Source: Crotophaga sulcirostris (taxonomy: Eukaryota; Chordata; Aves; Cuculiformes; Crotophagidae). Taken from it: a stretch of 64,000 nt of DNA. The DNA lies in NCBI GenBank assembly GCA_013397455.1, contig VYZB01000326.1, forward strand, positions 521,310 through 585,309, written 5' to 3'. Shown here piece after piece: positions 50,210 to 62,535 of this stretch; the stretch's first letter is position 1, and every line of letters begins with the position of its first letter. The translations under genes were made by a program, and so were the position numbers. The notes below the pieces were generated by a model. The model had not been told where the DNA came from and searched no databases. It worked only from the letters and a program-made list of their open reading frames with translations.

Positions 50210-50694
50210 CCAGAGTTTCCCAACATCCAGTCCAAAAAGCTGGTAAATATTCAGTTTATTAACTTCCAGCTGGTTCTGTCAGGTCCCGTTTGGAATGCTG
50301 GTCTTGCACAAGCTTATTTAAAACTACCTCTGGTTACTCAACGCAGCCCAGTCCCAGCTGGGCAGCCTATCCCAATGTGACTTACAGGTCTCCTGTTGTT
50401 CTATATCTCCACCTGATCTTATTTGCCTGATACTATTTGCATTCGTATTTCCACTCGCTCACGAGGCAGCGGATGGGAAGATGTGGGCACAGGAGGGGAT
50501 GTGTGGTACAGTATCCATGGTGTAATTCAGCAAGGTCTCCAAATAACCCAAACCCTTTCTGTTGCACAGCACGTCACTGCAACAAGAGCCTCTTCCCCCC
50601 CGGCGCTCCAGAAACATTTATGCAGCGCAGACGTGTGGGCATGAAAATACAATCAGATGGGATACAAACTGTGCTTTTGCTGTTTTGGGTTGAC
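50210..50694. other. Upstream flank, no gene seen
   Basis: Single-copy DNA between a CR1 copy and the T-rich tract at 50695. No exon or motif recognised. Confidence 0.45.
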
Positions 50695-50731
50695 TTTTTT
50701 TTCCTTCTTTTTCTTTTTTTTTTTTTTTTTT
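50695..50731 (+). repeat. T-rich tract
   Basis: T8CCTTCT5CT-type pyrimidine run ending in about 18 T. It lies 135 bp before a minus-strand CR1 and is probably independent of it. Confidence 0.75.
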
Positions 50732-50866
50732 AACTCTAGCTATGCAAAATTCTTCATCATCTGCTTCTGCAAAAGCTATGCAGAATTTGTGGAGAACAGC
50801 ATCACCACAAGCACAGAGGAAGGTAAATCCCTGCAGGATGCGAGACCACATCTCCAGGAAGGAACT

Positions 50867-51164
50867 CATAGAATGGTTTGGGTTGGAAGGGACATTAAAG
50901 CCCATTCAGTTCCAACCCCTATGCCATGGGCAGGGACACCTCCCACTGGATCAGGGGGCTCCAAGCCCCATCCAACCTGGCCTTGAACATCTCCAGGGAT
51001 GGGGCAGCCACCACTGCTCTGGGCAACCTGGGCCTCCCCACCCTCACAGCAAAACATTTCTTGCCAAGATCTCATCTCAATCTCTCCTCTCTCAGCTAAA
51101 AACTGTTGCCCCTCATCCTGTCCCTGCTCTCCCTGGCAAAGAACTCTCCCCTAGCTTTCCTGGA
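50867..51164 (-). mobile_element. CR1 LINE 3' fragment
   Basis: CATAGAATGGTTTGGGTTGG, CCATGGGCAGGGACACCTCC, CACTGCTCTGGGCAACCTGG and CTAGCTTTCCTGGA. It starts about 135 bp after a T-rich tract. Confidence 0.93.
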
Positions 51165-52580
51165 TTTGCATCCCTGTGAACCTGCTCTGGTCCCTCTGGG
51201 TGCCATTTCACCCAGTGAAATCCATGCTTCGCAAAGTGTGAGCACCCCTACCATGGGAAATAAGGGCTGAGCTATTGCAGGAATGGCTTCCCCAGCTCCA
51301 TTAGGGGCTCAGCTAAGCCATGAAGCCTGAAAGTTGATTATATCTTTCATTAGGAATGACTGAATGATGTTTTTAAACTGGAAAATGAACTCCCAGCTAA
51401 GAGGAAACACTTTCTTGGTGAGGCCGTTGAGTAGGTTCCCCGTGGAATAGATGCAGTTCTGAGAGTCAAAATTAAATTGATATTAGAAAATTTCTTGCGG
51501 GGAAAAAAGTCATCTACTGCCTGCAGAAATGGCATCTCACAGAGGTAGGTAGGAAATGGAAATCCACTGCATCTCAAATATATATATATATTTTAATGAA
51601 AAAAAATTATATCCCCTAACTTCCCCGTCTCAGCAGAAATTCCCCAAAAGTGAAATTTCCATGGAATGGATTTTTTTCCCCCCTCTTGGAAGTACAATTT
51701 AATCTCCTGCAACCATCACCTGTCTTTCACAGACTCTCTTTAGGTGGGATATAACATGGCAAGTTGCCATCCAGGTGGTCTTGGGTGGAGGTAGGCTCCC
51801 CCCTGCCTCCAAGCAGGTCTCCCTAGCCAGCAAGGACAACTCCTGGTTTATCCACCAGACAGCCAAACTGCTGAGCTCCTCCAGGCAACCAGCCATCACC
51901 TATATATAGATATGCACAATGGAAAATCAACTTTTCTGCAAAAACAGACATTGTCCCAAGAAACTATGTGGTTTGCACAATAAAGGTAATTTTGTGGGTG
52001 AAACATGCTTCAATGGAAGATTGTCAGAGTCTCAAAGGTGGCTTTCTCCACCCTTACTCACCGTGCCCCAATGTGCACTTGGGAATGGGCAAATGAGGAC
52101 ATAGCAAAGAGATGCAGATGAGAAAGCAGAGAGCGCGTCACCCAGATGGAGATCCCAAGGTCAGGTAGGGAAATCTCTTGTGCATCAGCCTCACTTGTCT
52201 ACCTCCAACCTGACAAAAGCACCAGGAGCTTGCAGGCTGCAATTTGCATTTGCAGGAGGAGCGGGGACCACTCCAGATGCATTCGCAAGGGGACCCTTCA
52301 GATCAGGTTAACAAAAAGCCCTCGATGGCGACAGTTCCTCTGCTGCGCAGTCACCTACTAACAATTCACTGCAACAGCCACTGAAAAGGGACACAGATTC
52401 CTTTGGCATTTGTGCACTTCTCAGCCCAAGGAAAGGTGGAGGTTCCTTGGGGAGTGCAGTCTTAAGGCACACTGGAAGGATGCTGCTGGCACCCACTCGC
52501 CCCATCCTGAGGCATCGCTCTTGGATATGCTGCTCATCTCAGCTCAGGGACAAAGCCATCCAGCCTTGGCTTCACATTTC
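51165..52580. other. Upstream flank, no gene seen
   Basis: A short (TA)n run at 51580-51592. Otherwise nothing recognised. Confidence 0.45.
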
Positions 52581-52849
52581 CTCAAGTAATATGTGGTAAG
52601 ACAAGAGGGAACGGCCTCAAGTTGCACCAGGGGAGGTTTAGATTGGATATTAGGAAAAAAAATTTTACTGAAAGAGTGGTGAAGCACTGGAAGAGGCTGC
52701 CCAGGGAAGTGGTGGAGTCTCCATCCCTGAAGGGGTTCAAAAAAACTTGTAGACATGGTACATGGTTTAGTAGGCACTGTGGGGTTGGGCTGATGGTTGG
52801 ACTGGATGAGCTTGGAGGTCTTTTCCAACCTCAGTGATTCTATGATTTG
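52581..52849 (+). mobile_element. CR1 LINE 3' fragment, TTTTCCAACCT class
   Basis: AGGGAACGGCCTCAAGTTGC, AGGTTTAGATTGGATATTAG and GGAGGTCTTTTCCAACCTCA, ending GTGATTCTATGAT. Non-coding. Confidence 0.93.
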
Positions 52850-53959
52850 ATAAATGCTGTCCCTCCCTTGCTTACCACTCAGGTAAGGTATATTTTTAAA
52901 ATAAAAACGTCCAGCATGGCTGGCTTTTCTCCAGGTAGGAGCGAGTTGAAGGTCCCCATGCCTCACACCTTCCCAGCTCCTTTCCAGCCCTGCAGCACAG
53001 GACTCTCTGTCCCTCACCACAACCCAAACCAGCACAGCACCAACCCCCTGCAAGCACCTCCGTACCTCCACTGCTTCAAGTTAGTCCCCCCAAAAAAACC
53101 TTCATTTTGACATCTAAAATAAAAATGGTCATAATAAAGCTAGGCTGGTTTTATTAGCCCGCAGCCGTATTTCCTCGCATTTTTCTGCAAGCATCTCCAA
53201 GCTGCTGCTAAATGAAAGCCCAGATTCCTGCGCAATCGCATGATGCTGGTAACATTAAGAAAAACATCAACTCTGATGAGACCTACGAGACCCGCAGTAA
53301 AAACAGGAAGACTGGAAGCACCGCGCGCATCTGCTGCCAGCGGCGTCCTCTGCACCTTCACCGGCTGATTCCTGCTCTCCAGGCTGGTATCAAAAGGGGT
53401 CACAGCACCATCAGGGAGCCCCATGCCACCCACTGATCTCAGCTTTAATAACACCATCACCAAATCAGCTCTCGGAGCATGTAAACTCCAAAAGATCCAC
53501 TCTCAAAGGCGACTTGTGTGCAAGGCAGCGGGGCCAGAGGGAGGTCAGAGAGGAAAAATCAGAGGCGAAGAGGAGCCAAGGCCTCAAGAGGCCAGGCTGC
53601 AAGAGGGATGCTAATAAAAAGGCATCATCCCTTCGCACACAGTGAATTGTTGCTTAAACCCGAGGATCACAGACAGCCTTCTCGTCTTAAGGGGAGCAGT
53701 CAAGTGAAGAGATTTCCTAGCCATTAAGTCGAGCTATAAAGTGCATGCAGTAAAGTAGGGTAAGTGGAATTTATCGTGGCACCATATAGACCGTAGGGCC
53801 AGGAGAGAGCCAGCTTGGGTCAACAGGTTGACCTCTCGCGTCGTCTAAAGATCCTTCCCTTCATCATCCCCATTAACATCTCGTCTCCCGCGCTGCCGGC
53901 CGGCGCCTGTGCTCCCTCCCTGGAGACTATCCCTCACTGCCCACTTGCTCGACTGTGAG
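52850..53959. other. Upstream flank with a CpG-retaining block
   Basis: 53600-53905 includes CpG-bearing AT-rich text (TTAAGTCGAGCTATAAAGTG) and a short GC core (GCGCTGCCGGCCGGCGCC at 53892-53909). Candidate regulatory element; no exon seen. Confidence 0.4.
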
Positions 53960-54175
53960 GCCCTTTCTTAATGGCCAGGCTGAAAAACTTGGCCATCTTT
54001 AACTCTAGGCCACTGCTCCTTGTCCTACCACCATTAATGATTCCCTTTCTTCATTTCCAACATCACCTGGAAGGTATCTGTAGGCTCTGATCACTTCCCA
54101 CCTCCTCAGGAGGCTTCTCCTTTGCTATTCTATAATTTAACATCAGAGCTGAACAGCCCAGCCTTGCAACGCACA
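53960..54175 (-). mobile_element. Probable old CR1-like fragment
   Basis: Weak similarity only: CTGCTCCTTGTCCTACCACC, then GTATCTGTAGGCTCTGATCA and CTGAACAGCCCAGCC. These follow the order seen in reverse-oriented CR1, but with many differences. It could be a more ancient CR1 family. Confidence 0.5.
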
Positions 54176-54314
54176 TGCCCAGGGAAGCCACCTCCCCAGC
54201 TTCTCTATTAACTATGAGGGAAGGAGTTTTATACTGCCAAGGATTTTTCTTTTTTGCTCAAATCTGTGTAGGAATCATCCTGCTCCTTTCCAGGCAGCGA
54301 CACAAGTTTAAGGT

Positions 54315-54425
54315 GACACACGGTGTGAATACTGGGGTTGTCCTATGCAGGGACAGGAGTTGGACTGGATGATCCTTGTGGGTCCTTTCCAACTCAGGAA
54401 ATTTCATGATTCTATGATTCTATAA
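54315..54425 (+). mobile_element. CR1 LINE 3' tip, CAACTC 3'-end class
   Basis: GTGTGAATACTGGGGTTGTC, GCAGGGACAGGAGTTGGACT and CCTTTCCAACTCAGGAAATT, ending ATGATTCTATGATTCTAT. About 110 bp. Confidence 0.92.
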
Positions 54426-54700
54426 TGTCCTCTTTGGTTATGGTCTTGAACAAATAAAAAAATTTAATAAAAACTCATGTGCAGCCAGGAAGGGAAATTT
54501 GGGGCAATTGCATTGAAGTTAGGGATGGCAAAAACTCCTCCAAATCCCTGTGATCTGAGACATCAGCCATTCAAATAATATCAAGCAGGTTTCTGTTCAG
54601 GACCAATGACCTTGTTTAGACCAGAATCAACCAAGCCCAGCAAGACCTGCAGTGTAGAGGATGTTTTCTTGATGGCAGTTGGTTGGAGTTATTCTAATTT
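54426..54700. other. Upstream flank, no gene seen
   Basis: Short single-copy stretch between a CR1 tip and the acceptor-like sequence at 54701. Nothing recognised. Confidence 0.45.
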
Positions 54701-55203
54701 CTGCCTTTTTCTGTTTCCTAGCAGAGGCAACACAGCAGAATAACCAACAGGAAGGCAATTCCCAGGATGATTCCTGCCTCGTATCAGAGGAGCTGGGACG
54801 TGCAGATGAAAACTCTGCAAATGTTTTGCAAGGGAACAGGAGCCCTTTTGAAGATGGCTCATTTTCCACTGCAAACATTTCATCCAGCCCTGCGAGTTGT
54901 CTGCAAAACAGTTTGAGCCCCACAAAAAATATAAACCCAAAAAACTGTCAAAACATTGTGAAGGAGACTGGAATTTTCTGGTCATGTAAAAAGAAGCCAT
55001 CAGAACCTACTTGTCCAGCAGACTGGTGGATGCACAGAGGTGCATATAAATCTGGTGGTTGGTATTTCTGTCTTCTCCATGCAAGAGACAAGCAGTTATT
55101 TTGCCCAGTGCTCCCTACTCAGGGGACAGCATGGGGTCACCTATCCTGGGCAGGGAACAACGTCCCCCACAGTGGCATCGCTTGCAAGAACTCCTTCACT
55201 TAA
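54701..55203 (+). other. Acceptor-like site followed by a 161-codon open frame, unrecognised
   Basis: A branch-point-like TTCTAAT and a long pyrimidine tract end at CCTAGCAG (tandem NAG acceptors at 54721/54724). After it the frame stays open to TAA at 55201 and begins EATQQNNQQEGNSQDD. The product is Ser/Asn/Gln-rich in its first half and Cys/Trp-rich in its second. I do not recognise it. There is no ATG at the start, no clear donor and no polyadenylation signal close by. It may be a lineage-specific exon or chance. Confidence 0.2.
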
Positions 55204-55719
55204 TAGATGGGCACAGCCCATCCTGCTGCACCAGGAGAGAAGCCTGCAGGTGCACTTCAGTCTGGTCCAGCCAGCATCACTTGGTCAATGACCAGCATCT
55301 CACTGTCCGTTATTTTTTTGTGGATTTGGGAAGAAACTGCCTTCACCTGGGCTTGGCTTGTCTTAAGATTGTTTGCTCCAGGAAGGAGGACAGCATTCAA
55401 GGAGGAGCAGCCTCTGTCCTTGCCCACAGCCCCAACATGAAGCACTCAACTCAGTTGCACCCAAAAAGTGCCTGATGCCATTGTACCCAAAAAAAGAGCC
55501 AGACCCTACAGCACCCAAATATGAGGAGCTTGATCCTATGCTGCTTTCTCCTCCCTACCTGGCTCCTTTCCACCATCTCCCCTTTCCCTTCCCGTTCATG
55601 ACTGCAGCCTCTCCTGCTGTGCCCAGGTCCCCCTGATCCCCACGGACCCCTCGGCTGTTGCCCAGCAGTGCAGATGGCTGCTGGTAGCCTAGGGAAGGCT
55701 CTGCCAGCCGCTCTTGCAG
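55204..55719. other. Upstream flank, no gene seen
   Basis: Single-copy DNA leading into the CpG patch at 55720. No exon, repeat or polyadenylation signal recognised. Confidence 0.45.
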
Positions 55720-55920
55720 GGGCTGTGTGGAGGCAGCGAGGCGGGCAGCCTTGCCTGTGCACGGCCGGGCACGCCAGCGAGCCGTCTCACCCCGTTCCCT
55801 CCTCTCCACCTGGCTGCTCTGCCCGCCCAGCTCCTGCCAAGAGCAGCGAGGCGAGGGCAGCGCCGGATGGATGGGCAGCAACTGTCAGCAGAGCCAGCGT
55901 CACACAGACGTGCAAAACAA
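55720..55920. promoter_or_regulatory. Small CpG patch, candidate distal regulatory element
   Basis: About 200 bp with clustered CpGs (CAGCGAGGCGGGCAG, CACGGCCGGGCACGC, AGCAGCGAGGCGAGGGC). It is well below normal island length and has no recognisable exon. It might be an enhancer, a minor promoter or a remnant. Confidence 0.3.
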
Positions 55921-58900
55921 GTTCCTAGGGGTGCCTGCCAGCGATGTGCTCGCAGCTACTCCCCCAACCCCATCCCCTTGCCCCTGGCTTGCTTGGGCAG
56001 CATGCAACAGTTGGGCAACCATCCTTCTTGAGGAGCAAGAAATCAAACCACTGCTCAGCAGCAGGATGGAGTTAATGCACGCTCCTGACGTGCTTGCCAG
56101 GTTTTAACAGGTTAAAACCAGGGTGATGTTGCACTGGGCATGTGGTCCCCCCTAGACCCAGCCCAGTGCAGACCAAGAGCTGTGTGACCTCTCCCCACAT
56201 TGGCACAGACTGTATGTGCAAACCAGGGTGTGGTGCCCAACGCGGCACATGAACCATTCTCATGTCCAAACCCTCAAGATGCATCCACCCCAAGATGTTG
56301 CCCATCTTCTCCACTCCTCACTTGCCCTTTCTCTGTATCCAGCAGCACAGGCTGGGTAGCAGCCGATTATAAAAGGCAGCTGGGAGGGAGGGAGCTGCTG
56401 CTTTTCCACAAAGCAAAAACACGGTTGCAATGCTATGAGCTTCCCCTCCCCGTGCAAGCGCTGAGAAGATTGGTACCCTGGGTGCAGCAGGCTGGGGGCT
56501 GATAGGATGCATCAGCTAATTTGCACTAATGGTCCCAGAAAGGCAGGGAGTGCTCTCCAGAGGAGAACGCACTTGAGCAATAACCTAAATAGATACGCGT
56601 TTCCAAGCAAAAAGTCCTTGAGGAGGGAAGAGAGGCTCTACAGTTGAATTTCTCTCCCCACCTGCACCGAAACTTGGCCAGGCATGTTGGAAAGGAGCTG
56701 CCTGGGCAGGGAAAAATAGATCTGCAATCTGGGGAGCAGCTCTTGGAAGAAGCTGGACCATGGTTGGACATTCCAACCCTGCTTTTGGAGCCCGCTTGGA
56801 CAGACTGACAGCAGCCCTGGGAAGAGCTCAGCCCCGAGCACGGTTGGCTCTGCCCTCAGCCCAAAGCAAAAAGTCAGCCCATCTGTGCTGCGACAGGTTG
56901 ATATAGAGGGCGAAATGCCTAAGTAAAATTCCACAACAGGGCATTAAAAAGAAGTAATAAAATATACACGAGTTATTAAATATTGTCATCAAGATGAACC
57001 ATAAATCAGAGATTTTATGGTTTCTGATTATAAATTCCATTTATTCCGTAAGCGTTTAAAGAAAGAAAAATGGAGACTCGGTAAAGATTTAAGCCCAGCC
57101 ATGATGCTGCTGATATTTCACTGTTGCTTGTGGATGACACGTCTGTGGGATCCCAGTGCTGGGTGGACAGAGTTGCAGGGAAGGATTGTCTCGGCAGGCA
57201 GCTTGCTGTGCCATGAAACTCCCCAGTGTCCTTGCAGACACTGCTACAGATGCTCCTGCCTGTGCAAACATGATGATGGGGTCCCCATGCTGCCTTTCCC
57301 ATGTGCATTTCCCATTTGCACCCTTCCAGGCACTGCTTCTCCTCCCCACCTCCCTCCACACCCTGTTTATGGGTTGCAAGGCAGAGCTGGCTTTTGCAGA
57401 GCAAGAAATCAACAGCACTTTGGGGAAGGGAAGGATGAAAACTGCGAGCATACGTAGGAAAAATTACCTTTTCCTTCACTTCAAATGCCAAGAGAAATAT
57501 CAAAGAAATTGCTTTCTCGGAAAGACTCAAGGGTTCGAATAAATTGTCAAATGTCAGTCGCCAGCGCTTCCCCTCGTCACCCCAGCAGGATGGTGATGGT
57601 TCTCTTGCAGCCTTTATTTCCCCTTCCCTCTCAGCCCTCAGAGCAGAGGGAGATGTAGAGGGACTGAACTGCTTCTCCTTCCTACCATGAAGAAACATCA
57701 GGAGAAGCAAACCTTGGAAGGTTTTCTTTAAGAAAACAAGCAAATGGACAGCCTGTGTCCCTTCAAGGTAACCCGAAAAACCCTTTTGTCCTCATCTTTT
57801 ACAGGCAGCAGCACCCAGGAGACTCCACAGCCCTGCAACATCCCAGAGGTGCTCACTCCAAAGTAATTCCTATATGCACCAACCCTTCCCATTTTTGACA
57901 GTCATGAAATGGCATTAGACGTTCCGTCTCCAACCCTAAAATTGGTTGACTCAGTCCCCAGCTTGTAGTTTTCAGCTAAACCCCTTGCAGACACCCTCAT
58001 GATGTACAGCTTTGCACGGGCTGTTTCCGTTCACCTTAATCTGTTCCTCATCCTCCTGCAGTTCATTTGCAGGGGGACCAAAGCACATGGATGCAGAACC
58101 ATAACCCTGGCAGTTAAATCCCATCCCTCAGATAGGCTGGGTGGAAAGTAGACTACAGGGCAGATCCTGTTTAATTAGGGCTCATAAAAACAGCTCAGTA
58201 TTGCACCACAGAGTGGGGCTGATTTGCAGCTGCCTTTAAAACGGAGCGGGGTTACTGCTTCAGCAGTTTTCCCAGCCAGTTTTATGGATGCGACAATAAA
58301 GCAAGAAAAGTTTGCGTGCCGCGAGTTTTAGTGCTGAAACATCTGATAACGTCACAGCAGCTTATTGGGGGGATCAAGGGAAGGAGGACACTGGGATGGA
58401 GAACGGAGACGTGGACAAGGTGCAGCAGGGAGGCAAAACCCAGCCTTGCTAAGCCATGGAAGCTTCTCAATGGGGAGATAAGACACGCTTAAAATGAGCT
58501 TTGTCGTCTTTCCAAATAGCCTGTGTGAAGGTTTATATCCTTGCAGATGAAGCAATGATGGGCTGCCAGGCCTGGGAGCTATCGACCTGCATTTATCTGC
58601 CCATTGGGGAGCAGCAATTCAATGCAGCCCCAGCATTGAGGTGGTGAGGCTTTATGAGGTGCTCCATGGAGGGGATGCCACTGAGCTGGGTTCTGCACTG
58701 CGCCTCAACCCACGAAATACCATCCACACTTCTTAAATAAGGATTTATATTTTTATTATTGGGTAGAAACGTAACCTCCCCTCCTCCTAAACTCTTCCTG
58801 AGCATCACAGACCGCACCTGAGCCACTGTACTTTACAGCCCAGTGCACATTGCTGGGCAAGCTCTCTGCCTCACAAAGTGGCTTTTTGCAGAGGGCACCC

Positions 58901-59110
58901 ACCAGGCAATGAACTGGGCTTGGGGACAGGAGCAAGGGTGAGCTTATTCCTGGTGCTGAGCCCCAGAGTGCAGCCTCACCCCTGCACAAGGAGAAAGGGT
59001 TGTTCATGAGAGGCCCCTGGGTTTACTGCAGCCCTGGGCAAGACAGTCCAGGTGGGCATTTGGGAAAGATGTGTTGGCAGATCAGGGGAGCAAAAGCAGC
59101 AATGAGGTTT
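55921..59110. other. Upstream flank, no gene seen
   Basis: It includes the longest open frame of the window (57015-57743, minus, 242 codons), which has no recognisable domain and starts on TTG. I treat it as chance. Confidence 0.45.
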
Positions 59111-59316
59111 ATAGAGACGTGGAATGGTTTGGGTTGGAAGGGACCTCAAAGCCCACCCAGTTCCAACCCCCCCTGCCCTGGGCAGGGTCACCTCCCTCTG
59201 GATCAGGGTGCTCAAATCCCCATCCAACCTGGCCTTGAACACCTCCACATAGGGCATCCACAACTTGCCTGGGCAGCCTGTGCCAGTGTCTTACCACCCT
59301 CATTGAGAAGCAGGTT
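59111..59316 (-). mobile_element. CR1 LINE 3' fragment
   Basis: GGAATGGTTTGGGTTGGAAG, CCCTGGGCAGGGTCACCTCC and CCTTGAACACCTCCACATAG. The extreme tip is mutated (ATAGAGACGTGG) and homology fades after about 59316. Confidence 0.9.
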
Positions 59317-62156
59317 TCTGGGATAGCAAAATAATCAGAGGATGAAAACCTCTCCTCACAGCCTATTCTCAGCCAGGGCAAATCAGTGCACTTCCCTCCC
59401 TGCTTCACCAGCTGCAGCTTTGGGTAAAAATCTGATGAAGCAAGCTTTATGCATGAAAAAGGCCAATTTAAAAAAAGAAAAACAGGGCAAGTGTAAGGAA
59501 AAAGAAGAACAGAGTGAGACTGATGGGGTCAGAGCGCTGTTAAGGATGTCAATACCCATCACTCACCAGTAACCTTTCTGTAACTCCTGACCTAGCAGTG
59601 GCTGTCGCGAAACCGCAGCAAAATTAAAACAGAAATGAAGCAGCATTAGGTCCTGGCGAGAGGAGGCAGCGCTGACAGGCAGAGGTAAGGGCCTGACGTG
59701 GAGACAAGAGGGGGCACGGCGCTGGGCCTGCCAACCTGTGCTCCCAGGAAAAGTGCAAGGGATGCAGGATGCGAGGGGAAGGGGGAGTGGGAAGGGGGAG
59801 CAAGTCAGACTCGCCGCTGCCCAGCGCAGCGGGGCACGGAGGAGGAGAGGGCGTGTGGTTCAGCTGACAGCAGTGGGCTGGTGGAGGTGAGCATCCTTCC
59901 CCAGGGAGAGGGGAAGGACAAGGCTGATGGAGTCCCAGCAGCTGAGGTTGGTGAAGGGACAACAGCTCATGACAGCCAGTGGGATTATGACACAATCACT
60001 CTGTGCTTTGGGGGTTGTTTGCTAAGAAAAGGCTATTTCACCATCTTCCAGGTGGATCTGGGGGCCTTCGTGTGTGGTCCTGTACCCCACTCATGCTTAG
60101 AAGTAGCAAAAAAAGCAGCAAACCACCCTCTGCAAGGGCTGAAGCTGCTGCAACGCTACCCTCCCCGCTCCTCCTGGCCCCTGCTCCCTGTGCAAATTTA
60201 AAGCATATTCCAGATATGGGCTGACCTTTACAGTACACAAGAAAAGGCAAAAGGAGAGTTAGAAATGCACAGAAGGAAATATATACCTTATCATGGAAAA
60301 GAGACCTTGCACATCCCAGCTAGTGGAATAGGGGAGATGGGGCAGGAAGGGTGTCTGTCCTAGGATCAGTTCTCACCAAAGACAAATCTTCATCTCAATG
60401 CCCTCCTGATCTTAAAGTCCAAAGGGCAGACCCTGAGTGGCTTTAGTCCAAAAACCTGTGGGACCAGCTTTTCGGGTGAGCAGACCTGCTAGGACCCTCA
60501 TAGCACTGTCCCAGAGCTCTGAAACAAGCCTAGCAAGGGGAAAAGCATCAAGCCCCATCAGAAGGGTTGCTCTTGCTGGGAAGCATCCTTAATCTGCATT
60601 TGTGGTGAACTCTCAGTGATTTAATCAGGCACAAGTAGAGATATTGAGGGATGTAAACTCCTCAAGTTGGCTTATGGAGCAGACCACGGCCAGTAGACCA
60701 TGGCCAAATCTCTCCAGCACTTGCTTGCTTATCTCAGGCAGCAGGCAGAGCATCTTTCTCCCTCCTGATTGCATGGATACCTGCCTTTCTGTTTTACCAG
60801 TCACTCTCCCAGCCAGCTGTTGTGAGAACAGGAGAACAAGTGCACTCCCCCTGTGCCAGCGGTTCGTCATCGCACCAGGCACAGCCCTGGCCAAGAAAAA
60901 GCACACAGAGCAAAGGCAATCAGGAAAACCACAGGAGATGCGCTCTCACACACAAAGAGCAGTGAACCTGCTGGGAATCCACGGACACATACATATGGCA
61001 AGGACATGCAGGCTCCTGGGGTCCACCCTTCCCCGTCACGGCTCTTTTGGTTTTATCTTGGGCCAAGGTAAGAGCTCCTGCACTCTTGGCTTGACCCTCC
61101 CTCTATTTCCCAGCCCGGCAGCGGTGTGCAAGATCAGCTCAGGCTCCTCTCTGCAAGACGTCCAGAAACTGAGACAGAGCTGATCCATCTTCCCTGCTGA
61201 AAAAGTGTAAACAACTCAGCTGCAGGCTTGGAGTGCAAGAGAGGACACACAGTTGGAAATTTTAAGGGCCAATTTACTAGGTAATTTACTAAACACGCTA
61301 ATAATTGACATTGCAAACATCATACCGCTGTCCCCAGCTCTCGCCTAACACCCGTAGCAAGAGGGAGAGAACAGCTTTCCCTGTCCTAAAGGCTCCAGAA
61401 AGCCTCCTCTGCCAGACACGATCCTCTTTGCCATCTGGGCAGCCTTGCTCCACTCAGTCCCAACCAACACAACAGCAACGCTGGCAAAACCCACTCTCCT
61501 GATTAGTATGCATATTTCCAGGCACTGATTTCACCTGAGGATCTTTGCACAGGGAGGGTGTGTTGTAATTACCACCTCTTCCCTAGCTGTAATTAAAGAC
61601 AAACTGAAGGGAGTCATGCCCAGTCTCTTAGTTTCCCTGAAGCTTTTCCCCGTGCCAACAAAATATCTCAGCAAGAAAACTCCCAGCAGCTTCTTGGAAG
61701 AAAGGCAACAGCTCAGACTGGAGTTGCAACCTGTTTCAGATTATGGTAGCTAGAGTAGGCTACCTGTTCAACTAAGAGGAGAGAGATGGTTTCCAATCAC
61801 TCCATCTTTTAGCTACTTCTTTCAGGATGGGATGAACTGTCCTCTCTGGGAGGAGCACAGATGACCAGGTTAGACCTGACACCTACAATTTAAGCAACTA
61901 ATCCTGGGTGTGGTGTATTTATCAGTGGCGGCATCTCTGCACCAGTGGAAGTTACACAGTCAGTCCTGAGAGATGTTCAGCTAACCATCTCAGGTCATTC
62001 AACCCTGGTGCAAACAGGAAGGACGTAAAACATTTGGTCAGAAAAGCTGTTTTGTTGAAATTTAAATTTCCTATGGAAACGTGTTGATTTTGACAAAATC
62101 ACAACTTGTGCTTTTATCAGTTGTGATTCACCTCTTTGTCTTTCCAGGCACCTTTG
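59317..62156. other. Upstream flank, no gene seen
   Basis: Modest CpG clustering at 59700-59840. Otherwise nothing recognised. 60195-60250 faintly resembles CR1 but is too short to call. Confidence 0.45.
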
Positions 62157-62535
62157 CTGGGGGTTGTTTCATCTGAAGAAAAGGAGGCTGAGGGGAGACC
62201 TTATCACCCTCTATGTCTCCCTGAAAGGAGGTTGTAGTGCGATGGGTGTTGGTCTCTTCTCCCAAGTTACAAGTGATAGGATGAGCAGAAATGGCCTCAA
62301 GTTGTGGCAGGGGAGGTTCAGATTGGATATTAGGAAAATTTTCTTTACTGAAAGACTGGTAAAGCATTGGAAGAGGCTGCCCAGTGCAGTGGTGGAGTCT
62401 CCATCCCTGGAAGTGTCCAAAAAGCATGTAAACATGGTAGTTCGTGATGTGGTTTAGTAGGCACAGTAGGGTTGAGCTGGTGATTGCACTGGGTGAACTT
62501 AGAAGGCTTTCCAACCTTAATGATTCTATGATTTT
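62157..62535 (+). mobile_element. CR1 LINE 3' fragment, TTTTCCAACCT class
   Basis: CTGAAGAAAAGGAGGCTGAG, GGTTGTAGTGCGATGGGTGT, AGATTGGATATTAGGAAAAT and GGCTTTCCAACCTTAATGAT, ending TCTATGATTTTAT. The open frame across it is incidental. Confidence 0.93.

Noticed and set aside
57015..57743. Longest open frame in the window (242 codons, minus strand)
   Set aside because: It starts on TTG, has no recognisable domain and no convincing splice or promoter context. A GTAGGA donor-like site after MFLHG in this frame gives no usable signal peptide.
60195..60250. Possible CR1 remnant (CATATTCCAGATATGGGCTG)
   Set aside because: Only about 25 bp of weak resemblance; too short to support.
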